Shown one piece after another: positions 15,297 through 22,797 of a DNA stretch of 64,000 bases (position 1 is its first letter; every line of letters begins with the position of its first letter). Source of the stretch: RGIG2206 sp045577615 (lineage in GTDB: Bacteria > Bacillota > Clostridia > Oscillospirales > Acutalibacteraceae); assembly GCA_045577615.1 (NCBI GenBank), contig JAZNIT010000064.1:16727-80726 (forward strand), read 5' to 3'. The position numbers and the translations under genes are program-made. The notes under the pieces are model-generated. The model was not told the DNA's origin. It saw only the letters and a program-made list of their open reading frames with translations, and ran no database searches.

Positions 15297-16661
15297 TTAG
15301 TCATCAAATATTACTGCTGCAGCTTGTCTTACTGATTTAACGCCAAATATCTCTATTCCGTCAACCCTCTGCAACTGTTTAATACACGATGCAGGAACAA
15401 CACATTTTGTAAATCCAAGCCGCGCAGCCTCTTGAACACGCTGCTGAGCTTGTGAAACAGCACGGATTTCCCCCGACAGACCGATCTCGCCAAATACTGC
15501 AACATCCTCAGGCACAGGCGCATCCTTTAAGCTTGAAATCATACTAATGGCCACAGCAAGATCGGCTGCAGGCTCATCAAGCCTGAATCCGCCAACAATA
15601 TTGATATAAGCATCAAGATTAGCAAAGAAATATCCACTGCGTTTCTCTAAAACAGCAAGAATAAGATTAAAACGGTTATAATCAAACCCCGTAGACATAC
15701 GACGAGGGTTACCAAATCCGCTTTCTGTAGCCAATCCTTGAACCTCTGCCAATATAGGTCTGCTACCCTCAATAGTTGCTACAACGCATGTACCCGGCAC
15801 ATTCTTGGGTCGGCCTGACAAAAGCATTTGAGAAGGATTAGCAACCTCTACAAGACCAATGTCGCGCATCTCAAACACGCCGATCTCGTTGGTTGAGCCA
15901 AAACGGTTTTTAACAGCGCGTAAAATTCTGTACGAAAGATTTCTGTCACCCTCGAAATACAGCACGGCATCAACAATATGCTCCATAACCTTAGGTCCCG
16001 CTATCGCGCCGTCCTTATTAACATGACCAATAATAAAAATAGGAATATCACAGGTCTTGGCTGTTCTCAAAAATAAATTGGTGCTTTCTCTTACCTGGGG
16101 CACACTGCCAGGTGAAGAGTTAAACTCTGATATAGACATTGTTTGAATAGAGTCTATAATCGCTACATCAGGATTGTTTGCCTTAATATATTCACAAATC
16201 GCCTGAGCATCGGTAGCAGACATAACCGAAAGATTCTCGGTATCTACGCCCAATCGGTCAGCTCTTAACTTAATTTGGCGCTGGGATTCCTCGCCGGAAA
16301 CATACAGCACGCTAAGATTTTGGCCTAAATATTGGCAAATTTGAAGCATCATAGTTGATTTACCAATGCCGGGATCACCGCCAAGCAAAATCAAAGAGCC
16401 ACGAACAATACCACCACCAAGAACTCTGTCAAGTTCACCAACACCGGTTCTGATTCTGGGCTCGTTATCTGTGCTGATTTTATCGAGTGTCGAAGCTGTG
16501 ACATTAGAAGAAATTGCAGAGCTTTTTGAAGCAGAAGAAGTTGACACCTCTACCTCTTCAACGAGGGTATTCCACTCATTACATGAGGGGCATTTGCCAT
16601 ACCACTTTGCACTTTCGTAACCACATTCGCTGCAAATATAAACACTTTTAACTTTGGGCAT
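15297..16661 (-). CDS. radA: DNA repair protein RadA
   Basis: RadA is a RecA-like helicase that extends strand exchange and branch migration in recombination. The 454-residue protein has the N-terminal zinc finger (Cys10, 13, 24, 27 within CSECGYESAKWYGKCPSC). Walker A is GGDPGIGKS at 94-102. The RadA-specific KNRFG motif and a C-terminal Lon-protease-like domain (AISMISSLKDAPVPEDVAVF, then GEIGLSGEIR) follow. It lies 17 bases after cwlD on the same transcript. Confidence 0.98.
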   Translation of the reverse strand: MPKVKSVYICSECGYESAKWYGKCPSCNEWNTLVEEVEVSTSSASKSSAISSNVTASTLDKISTDNEPRIRTGVGELDRVLGGGIVRGSLILLGGDPGIGKSTMMLQICQYLGQNLSVLYVSGEESQRQIKLRADRLGVDTENLSVMSATDAQAICEYIKANNPDVAIIDSIQTMSISEFNSSPGSVPQVRESTNLFLRTAKTCDIPIFIIGHVNKDGAIAGPKVMEHIVDAVLYFEGDRNLSYRILRAVKNRFGSTNEIGVFEMRDIGLVEVANPSQMLLSGRPKNVPGTCVVATIEGSRPILAEVQGLATESGFGNPRRMSTGFDYNRFNLILAVLEKRSGYFFANLDAYINIVGGFRLDEPAADLAVAISMISSLKDAPVPEDVAVFGEIGLSGEIRAVSQAQQRVQEAARLGFTKCVVPASCIKQLQRVDGIEIFGVKSVRQAAAVIFDD

Positions 16662-16678
16662 TTATAAATCCTCCCATC

Positions 16679-17362
16679 TTACGATCTAATCCAATCCAGC
16701 AAACCAAGAGCAATAGCTAAAGACAGCTCGCTTTGATATTTTGGATCCTTTAATTGATTAAGGTCATTATAATTGGATAAAAATCCACACTCAACCAGAA
16801 CTGCAGTTGAATCACTAGGTGCATAATGAACTATATACACGTCTTTTGTGCAAGGTTTAATTTTTCTGTTATTATACTTCTGAACAAGATTTGCAATATT
16901 TGTTTGCAAGCTTTCAGCCAATAATTTAGACTTATCGTTGGTAGGCGTATAAAACATCTGCCCACCTTTGACCGATGCTGATGAATATTGGTTTTGATGG
17001 ATTGACAAATATACGCAGCCCGAATATTTACTTAAATAAGAAAATCTGTTTTGAATATCACTTTTTTTCTTTTCTCGAATAGATGCCCCTCTGCTTTCAA
17101 CAGAACAATCACTATCCCGTATAAGCACCGTATTAAATCCGAGCTGAATTAAAACTTCATTAAGCTTAAGAGATACCGCAAGATTGATGTCCTTTTCAAG
17201 TGTACCATCGATGCCAATACAACCGCTATCAAAGCCACCATGACCGGCATCAATAACTATAATCTGCCGCTTCTCCTTAATGGCAAAAGCTCTGGTTATA
17301 TCAAATACGCATGAAATCAAAACAGTTATAGCACAAATTACAATTAAAACTCGTTTAAACAT
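16679..17362 (-). CDS. cwlD: N-acetylmuramoyl-L-alanine amidase CwlD
   Basis: CwlD strips peptide side chains from spore cortex peptidoglycan, the first step in muramic-delta-lactam formation. The 227-residue protein has an N-terminal membrane or signal segment (residues 4-28) and an Amidase_3 domain with zinc ligands His41 (DAGHGG), Glu56 and His122 (LSIHQN) and catalytic Glu191 (LVECGFLSN). The stretch SSASVKGGQMFYTP is typical of CwlD. It heads a cwlD-radA operon. Confidence 0.95.
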   Translation of the reverse strand: MFKRVLIVICAITVLISCVFDITRAFAIKEKRQIIVIDAGHGGFDSGCIGIDGTLEKDINLAVSLKLNEVLIQLGFNTVLIRDSDCSVESRGASIREKKKSDIQNRFSYLSKYSGCVYLSIHQNQYSSASVKGGQMFYTPTNDKSKLLAESLQTNIANLVQKYNNRKIKPCTKDVYIVHYAPSDSTAVLVECGFLSNYNDLNQLKDPKYQSELSLAIALGLLDWIRS

Positions 17363-17408
17363 TATACCACCATATTAATATTATGATGATGCAAGTTAAA
17401 ACATTAAC

Positions 17409-17437
17409 ATTTTATCACAAACAGCAATATCTTTCAA
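17409..17437 (-). promoter_or_regulatory. Promoter of cwlD-radA
   Basis: TTGAAA, 17-base spacer, TAAAAT on the minus strand, about 47 bases upstream of cwlD. This looks like a vegetative-type promoter; no clear sporulation-sigma promoter was seen. Confidence 0.5.
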
Positions 17438-17449
17438 CACAATTAGAAT

Positions 17450-17479
17450 AAAAAAGATAGCAATTACGCTATCTTTTTT
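17450..17479 (-). terminator. Intrinsic terminator of the 184-aa membrane protein gene
   Basis: AAAAAAGATAGC / GCTATCTTTTTT stem with 6-base loop directly after the stop codon. Confidence 0.9.
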
Positions 17480-17480
17480 A

Positions 17481-18035
17481 TCATTTCGATTTTTTAACAA
17501 GCTTAAACGTTTCGCTGAAAGAGATTCGATTGAAACCCATATAATAACCAAGTCCTACCGATAAAGGAACAGAAACAGGCACAAGTGCTGCTACAATAAC
17601 TGAACCGATAGTTTGTTCTGAAAAAGTCAAGGTTGCGGGCATAACAGACTGATTAAACGGAATAAAAGGTGAAAAAATCATCTTAAACCAACTATATACA
17701 CTTTCAGGCAACAGGTCAAATTTTGCAAACAAAAGAGCAATGCAAAGCAACAAAAAGGGAGAATATGCAATAAAGCCAACCTTAAAGCCATAATAATTGC
17801 TGCGTTTAATATCTTTATAGTTCACAAGGTTATAATCGCTGTCCCCTTTTTTCCACATTGTTAGATAAGGCAAAATTATGATAATACCCAAGCAAAATCC
17901 CTGAGCAACAAAGCCTCCCGCAACTCCGGGAAAGAAAGCCAATATAGAAAGGGCCACCAACATACTCATAATATGATAACCTGTCAAACGCAAAAACATA
18001 CCCAATGTATTGCTTGCAAAACTATTACTATCCAT
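17481..18035 (-). CDS. Unknown membrane protein (184 aa)
   Basis: No family recognised. Four hydrophobic segments are visible (about residues 20-40, 43-58, 87-104 and 138-162). A basic loop (WKKGDSDYNLVNYKDIKRSN) separates segments two and three, and the tail is basic. The pattern suggests an inner-membrane protein with cytoplasmic loops. It has its own promoter and terminator and so is a single-gene unit between cwlD-radA and yajC. Confidence 0.78.
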   Translation of the reverse strand: MDSNSFASNTLGMFLRLTGYHIMSMLVALSILAFFPGVAGGFVAQGFCLGIIIILPYLTMWKKGDSDYNLVNYKDIKRSNYYGFKVGFIAYSPFLLLCIALLFAKFDLLPESVYSWFKMIFSPFIPFNQSVMPATLTFSEQTIGSVIVAALVPVSVPLSVGLGYYMGFNRISFSETFKLVKKSK

Positions 18036-18064
18036 TTAATCACCCAACCTAAAACTTTTAGGTT

Positions 18065-18093
18065 ATTTTAACACATAATTATGAACAAATCAA
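18065..18093 (-). promoter_or_regulatory. Promoter of the 184-aa membrane protein gene
   Basis: TTGATT, 17-base spacer, TAAAAT on the minus strand. The -35 box overlaps the last bases of the TIGR04086 gene. Confidence 0.6.
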
Positions 18094-18491
18094 ATCATTT
18101 TACGTTTTGCCGATTGATTTACACCAAAAACTCCGCCGGTTGCAGATAAGACGGTCATCAAAAGCAGTCTGACCATGCTGTTGATTGATATGCTGCCACT
18201 ATTAACAAACAGCGATATTATCGTAACAACGGCAAACAGTACAAAACCTGAAACAAACCCAAATACTAAACCTCTGGATTTATGCAGAATCGTGCAAACA
18301 AATCCACAAACAAATGCGCCAAAAGACAAACAAACATTTGACATGGGAGTTGCTGCTGATGCCGAAAAATCTTTTATTGTTAGAATAAAAGAGCAAATCA
18401 GCATACCGACAAATGTAATAATGCATCCAGAAGCAACACCGATAATCACATGTTTAACTGCAGAATTATAAAAATAATTGTTTCGTTTCAA
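18090..18491 (-). CDS. TIGR04086-like membrane protein next to yajC
   Basis: 133 residues from the preferred TTG start. Four membrane segments (VIIGVASGCIITFVGMLICS, SNVCLSFGAFVCGFVCTIL, GLVFGFVSGFVLFAVVTII and the last one near LLLMTVLSATGGVFGV) resemble the TIGR04086/YrzE family often found beside yajC. Function is unknown. I chose the TTG at 18491, which sits 8 bases from GAGGGGTG; a longer frame reaching 18566 would overlap yajC and lacks a ribosome site. The chosen ribosome site lies within the yajC terminator stem, which is unusual. Confidence 0.7.
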   Translation of the reverse strand: MKRNNYFYNSAVKHVIIGVASGCIITFVGMLICSFILTIKDFSASAATPMSNVCLSFGAFVCGFVCTILHKSRGLVFGFVSGFVLFAVVTIISLFVNSGSISINSMVRLLLMTVLSATGGVFGVNQSAKRKMI

Positions 18492-18538
18492 AAAAACACC
18501 CCTCAAATTATGCTGTAATAAAGCATATTCGAGAGGTG
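18490..18538 (-). terminator. Intrinsic terminator of yajC, overlapping the next gene's ribosome site
   Basis: On the minus strand CACCTCTCGAATATGC pairs with GCATAATTTGAGGGGTG (one bulge, two G-T pairs, 9-base loop), then TTTTTTT. The 3' arm carries GAGGGGTG, the likely ribosome site of the following gene. Confidence 0.8.
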
Positions 18539-18546
18539 AATTTTTA

Positions 18547-18882
18547 TTACTTACCTGCAGAGTCACGAACAGTAAGATTTTGAGATACTGCTGAGCGTGA
18601 AATCTGAATCTTAGAACGATCGCCTGAAGACTCGATTACAATGCTGTCGTCCTTAAGAGAAACAACTCGTCCATAAATACCGCCAATGGTGATAATCTCA
18701 TCACCAATTTGAAGCTCGCTGCGCATCTTTGCTTCAGCCTTTTGCTGCTTGCGCTGAGGGCGAATCATAACAAAGTACATAACGCCGATCATTACTACTA
18801 AAAATACAATTGAAACCCAACCGCCACCACCTTGTGCAGTGGTTTCTGCTGCATCGGCAGCAAATACAAACAAATTATTCAT
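18547..18882 (-). CDS. yajC: Preprotein translocase subunit YajC
   Basis: YajC is a small accessory membrane protein of the Sec-YidC translocation complex. The 111-residue protein has one membrane helix (WVSIVFLVVMIGVMYFVMI) followed directly by the hallmark RPQRKQQKAEAKMRSELQIG. The cytosolic domain contains DEIITIGGIYGRVVSLKDDS. A GGAGGT ribosome site precedes the ATG. Confidence 0.96.
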   Translation of the reverse strand: MNNLFVFAADAAETTAQGGGGWVSIVFLVVMIGVMYFVMIRPQRKQQKAEAKMRSELQIGDEIITIGGIYGRVVSLKDDSIVIESSGDRSKIQISRSAVSQNLTVRDSAGK

Positions 18883-18941
18883 AATAAACCTCCAAAAATT
18901 ATTAGCCTCATTGTATCACACAAAGCATACAAATGCAAGCA

Positions 18942-19994
18942 TTATTCAAAATATACAACCTTGTTGTCACGAGCAGATTCCATTGCTGCTTCCATAAGCT
19001 TCATAATACGCATAACCTGATCGTTACGAACAATTTGCTCCTCATCGCCTCTACAAGCAGCCATAACATTGTAATAAAAGTTACGCAAATCAGATTCGGG
19101 TATATCCAAAGGATAAGTTTTATACTGGTCGGGATTACGAGGTGCCATGGTTTTAGTGATACCAGATGCTGTGATTACAGGAACAATATTGGTATTATCG
19201 ATTTTTTCAGCAATCACAACATTATTGTCGTTAACATCCCAGCCGCGAATTATAGCAGATCCGTTGCGACCAAGCATATACCATCTGGGAAGAGAAATAA
19301 AGTTGCTGGTACCCACCTCAAGAACAGCCTCAACACCACTTTCAAACTTAAGTTTGATATTAAATCCGTCATCTACCAGTTCATTGGTAACGTGATCAAC
19401 AGTGCAATAAACGCTCTTTATTTTTTCATTGACCAAAAGAACCATCTGATCAAGAATATGAACGCCCCAGTCGAGAATCATTCCGCCGCCGAAATCGGGA
19501 TATTGACGCCAATCGCCCGGAATACCGCGGGAGCCGTGAACTCTGTTTTCAATTCTGAAAACATCGCCCAATTTACCGTTTTCATAAAGCTGCTTCATTG
19601 CAAGGTAATCTCTGTCCCAACGACGATTTTGATATACTACAAAAACCTTACCGGTTTCTTTTTGTACCTCTAAAACCTCTGCAAGCTCGTCACTGTTCAA
19701 CATTACAGGCTTTTCACACACTACATTTTTGCCTGCACGCATTGCATCAATAGACAATTGCTTGTGAGAGTCGTTTGGAGTAGCAATAACTATTATATCA
19801 ATCTTTTCATCAGCAAGCATTGCTGCATAGTTTTCATAAACAAAAATGCCGTTTTCACGAGCGAATTCATTTCTGCACTCTCTTATATCGTACACGCCTG
19901 CAAGTTCAAGACCTTCAACACGTGATATAAGATTTCTGTGAGAATTACCCTCGCCGCCAAAGCCAACAATACCTGCAAACATTGTTTTAGACAT
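18942..19994 (-). CDS. Gfo/Idh/MocA family NAD(P)-dependent oxidoreductase
   Basis: 350 residues. An N-terminal Rossmann domain (FAGIVGFGGEGNSHRNLI) binds NAD(P). The conserved CEKPVML supplies the usual EKP lysine. A C-terminal alpha/beta substrate domain contains DWGVHILDQM with the expected His-Asp pair. The substrate is likely a sugar or cyclitol, but sequence alone does not identify it. It has its own promoter. The SGNH hydrolases upstream on the same strand could be functionally linked, but this is inference. Confidence 0.92.
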   Translation of the reverse strand: MSKTMFAGIVGFGGEGNSHRNLISRVEGLELAGVYDIRECRNEFARENGIFVYENYAAMLADEKIDIIVIATPNDSHKQLSIDAMRAGKNVVCEKPVMLNSDELAEVLEVQKETGKVFVVYQNRRWDRDYLAMKQLYENGKLGDVFRIENRVHGSRGIPGDWRQYPDFGGGMILDWGVHILDQMVLLVNEKIKSVYCTVDHVTNELVDDGFNIKLKFESGVEAVLEVGTSNFISLPRWYMLGRNGSAIIRGWDVNDNNVVIAEKIDNTNIVPVITASGITKTMAPRNPDQYKTYPLDIPESDLRNFYYNVMAACRGDEEQIVRNDQVMRIMKLMEAAMESARDNKVVYFE

Positions 19995-20031
19995 TGTTAA
20001 ACCTCCAAAATCTGTCTACTTTTCTAATGAA

Positions 20032-20059
20032 ATTATACATCACCAATGAAAAAAATCAA
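20032..20059 (-). promoter_or_regulatory. Promoter of the Gfo/Idh/MocA gene
   Basis: TTGATT, 16-base spacer, TATAAT on the minus strand, about 38 bases upstream of the start. Confidence 0.65.
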
Positions 20060-20099
20060 TAGCGTGCGCAAAAAAAGTCTACATTAGATAAAAAATGGT

Positions 20100-20966
20100 C
20101 TATTGTTTAAAAAGTTGATTTTCTTTTTGAGTTTGAATAGTTACAACAGTGTCTTTTATAGAATTATACCAGTGATTTGCCAACTTCTCATAGCCTTGAG
20201 GCAGAGGGTGAACAAAGTCATCGGCTGTATAATCCTCCCAAACAATTCCTGTTGTTTCAGCAGTCATCTCAACAAAATCTATTTTATAACCCTGCGCCTT
20301 TTTATCTTCAACATATTGGCGGTAAGCAGGCAAAAAATTCCTAATTACAATATCAGAATTATTTAGAGTTTCAGCACCGTTATACCCTCTAACAGGCGGA
20401 GGATTAGCGAGAAAGATATGTACATCGGGGAACATTTCATACAGCTTGTTTATAAGTAATTCATCCATATCCTTCACTGTCTGCTCTGCAGAAATTCGCT
20501 GGGTATTATCGTTTCTGCCAATCATAAGCAATATTATGTCAGGATTACAATTCTTCATAGATTCAAGCTCATTAGACAATGATTTTACAGTTGCACCACC
20601 AAATCCGGAATGCATCCAGTTACCATCCCTAATGCTATCATAAGACCAATTGTGGCAACCAACGAACACAGAATTGTGGCCACCATCTTTGAGCATAGTT
20701 GAAAGATATCCTCTATAAGCACTTGTCTTGTGCTGACCGCCTTGAGTAAGTGAATCGCCCAGAGGCATAATATTAACCTTCGTTTTTTGCTTAATTTGAT
20801 ATGCAGTAAGTTTGCTTGAGGTATTGCTGCTTACTTTGGAAGAAACATTGCTGCACTCCTTTTGAGAATCGGGTTCAGACTGAGCAACCGGCTCACCGCA
20901 ACCAACAAATGTTAAAATCAGCACAATAGAAATAAATAATGAAACAAAAGTCTTAATGCCAGACAT
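20100..20966 (-). CDS. SGNH/GDSL hydrolase lipoprotein (first of three paralogues)
   Basis: 288 residues. A lipoprotein signal with lipobox FVGC (Cys23) and a Ser-rich linker precede an SGNH esterase domain. Block I is IMPLGDSLTQGG with Ser72, block III is MIGRNDN, and the Asp-His pair is in DDFVHP. Such enzymes deacetylate carbohydrates or cleave esters at the cell surface. The closest relatives in view are the next two genes upstream (20986-22708). A terminator separates it from those two. Ribosome site AGGAGG precedes the ATG. Confidence 0.92.
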   Translation of the reverse strand: MSGIKTFVSLFISIVLILTFVGCGEPVAQSEPDSQKECSNVSSKVSSNTSSKLTAYQIKQKTKVNIMPLGDSLTQGGQHKTSAYRGYLSTMLKDGGHNSVFVGCHNWSYDSIRDGNWMHSGFGGATVKSLSNELESMKNCNPDIILLMIGRNDNTQRISAEQTVKDMDELLINKLYEMFPDVHIFLANPPPVRGYNGAETLNNSDIVIRNFLPAYRQYVEDKKAQGYKIDFVEMTAETTGIVWEDYTADDFVHPLPQGYEKLANHWYNSIKDTVVTIQTQKENQLFKQ

Positions 20967-20985
20967 AATATCCTCCTATACAAAA

Positions 20986-21009
20986 GACCGCACAGAAACC
21001 TGCGCGGTC
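20986..21009 (-). terminator. Intrinsic terminator after the second SGNH gene
   Basis: GACCGC / GCGGTC outer stem, CAG / CTG inner stem and AAAC loop, followed by TTTT on the minus strand. Confidence 0.8.
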
Positions 21010-21021
21010 CATTAGTTATTC

Positions 21022-21912
21022 TTACTTTGACTTAGATGCTGCAATCTCGGTAATTTTATCGGTAATTGCTGAATACCACTGCTTGGCAATCTTTTCATAT
21101 CCCGCAGGTTGGGGATGAACAAAATCTTCAGCAGTAAAATCCTCCCAAATCAACCCGCTGGCTGAAACTCGCATATCAACAAAATCAACCTTTGCGCCTT
21201 TTGATTTTTGCTGTTGCACATATTCCTCGATTTTTGGTGCATAGTTAGTATCTGATGTCATCTGAAGTTCCTCGTTGTTATGGTTGCGAACAACAGGAAT
21301 TGAGGCGATGAAAATATGTGCATTGGGGAACATTTTATACAAATCCACCATAAGATGTTGGTCTAAAAAGGATATGTAATTGGTGGGACTGGTTCCTTCA
21401 GTCATATCATTTCGGCCAATCATAAGCAAGATTATATCCGGATTGCAATCCTTCATCTCGGTCAGCTTGCCCTTTAAAGTGAAAATAGTATCACCGCCGT
21501 AGCCTGAGTGCATAACATTGCCGTCGGTAATCAAATCTGGAGCCCAATTGTGAGAGCCGACAAACTTGGTATTATAGCCGCCTTCAGTAAGCATTTTTGA
21601 CAAATGGTTACGATAACCGCTTGACTTTTTAACTGCGTTAGGGTCGTCGCCTACTTTATAACTACCACCTTGGGTTAAAGAGTCACCCAAAGGCATAATT
21701 GTAACCACAGGCTTTTCAGCTTCACTGCTGACAGGTGCACTACTGGAAGTAGAACTGCTAACATTAGACTCAGCTTTGCTTGAGTTAACTGAAGAAGTTA
21801 TTGAAGATGTTCCGGCTGTTGATTCTTCACCGCAAGAAGAAAATGCAAATAACATTACAAGGCAAAGAACAACAGCTAAAATTTTCTTTAAATCAAATCT
21901 AATCATAATCAT
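21022..21912 (-). CDS. SGNH/GDSL hydrolase lipoprotein (second paralogue)
   Basis: 296 residues. Lipobox FSSC (Cys27) and a long Ser/Thr/Ala linker (residues 30-67) lead to an SGNH domain with IMPLGDSLTQGG (Ser78), MIGRNDM and EDFVHPQ. Its start codon overlaps the stop of the upstream damaged paralogue by 4 bases (ATGA) and has no clear ribosome site of its own, so it may depend on coupling to that gene. If the upstream copy is dead, translation of this one could be affected. Confidence 0.92.
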   Translation of the reverse strand: MIMIRFDLKKILAVVLCLVMLFAFSSCGEESTAGTSSITSSVNSSKAESNVSSSTSSSAPVSSEAEKPVVTIMPLGDSLTQGGSYKVGDDPNAVKKSSGYRNHLSKMLTEGGYNTKFVGSHNWAPDLITDGNVMHSGYGGDTIFTLKGKLTEMKDCNPDIILLMIGRNDMTEGTSPTNYISFLDQHLMVDLYKMFPNAHIFIASIPVVRNHNNEELQMTSDTNYAPKIEEYVQQQKSKGAKVDFVDMRVSASGLIWEDFTAEDFVHPQPAGYEKIAKQWYSAITDKITEIAASKSK

Positions 21913-22708
21913 TTCAACTCGTCAAGTCTTGACTTAATAGCATTGTACCATGCTGCTGCAAGCTTCATATTACCAGAATCGGTAGGATGAATATTATCAT
22001 CAGAACGGATATCATCAGCAACATAATTCAAGGTCTTATTAGTCATATCAACATAGCGCATATCATAACCATTCTTTTGCTTAGCTGCTGCAAGAGACTT
22101 AAGGAAAGGAAATTCCCAATTGGTTATACGATCGCTAAGTTCAACGATACTGTTGCCCGAACGCTTAGGAATGGGGTTTGCACAGTAAAGAGTAACATCA
22201 GGATAGCAACGGAAGATATATGCTACCAAAGTACGGTATCTTTCTTCCAACTGTTCGTTAAGGTTACCGGCCAAATCGTTGGTGGTAATCATAAGCATAA
22301 TGATATCGGGATCGTACTCTTCAGCAAACAAGGTTTCTTTGTTTGCCAAAATATCAGTAAGCTTCCAACCACCCTGAGCAGAGTGATGTGAATACTCTTC
22401 AGGGAAGTTGTATCTGTCAAGACGATCTGCAGGAGTGTTGTTGGGGCCAACAAACATAAAGTTATAGCCGTCCTCAAGAAGGATATCGCACAAATAGTTA
22501 CGATAAGCACAAGTATCAGGATAGCCTGCTGTAAGTGAGTCACCAAGAGGCATAATTTTAATTTGCTTATCGGTAGATGAAGTACCTTGTGTTGCAGTAT
22601 CACCGGCAGGCTTGGCAGTATCAGTATCGGATACAGATGCGGTACCTGCTCAACCGGCAACAGCAAGAAGCATAACGATAGAAAGGGCAAGTGCTAACAA
22701 TTTTTCAT
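21909..22708 (-). pseudogene. SGNH hydrolase lipoprotein with broken signal peptide (third paralogue)
   Basis: The ATG at 22708 has a GGAGAG ribosome site but the frame closes after four codons. Adding one A to the following A run restores MKKLLALALSIVMLLAVAG, a proper lipoprotein signal. The next codon, where the lipobox cysteine belongs, is TGA (22652-22650). Downstream the frame is open for 214 residues from MPLGDSLTAGYP to 21909, with a catalytic Ser and NIHPTD. Block III reads MITTND instead of GRND. A product starting at that internal ATG would lack a signal, the strand before block I and a ribosome site. Two lesions within 60 bases suggest decay or poor sequence. Confidence 0.75.
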
Positions 22709-22797
22709 AATGTTCTCTCCGTTCTGATTAGATTTGCAAAAATCTTATTCTATAAGACATCATTTAACTGTAAAAATCAACATATAATGTTACATTT

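Noticed and set aside
22640..22660. TGA at the lipobox position read as selenocysteine
   Set aside because: No convincing stem-loop of SECIS type follows, TGA serves as a stop for other genes in the window, and a frameshift lies just upstream.
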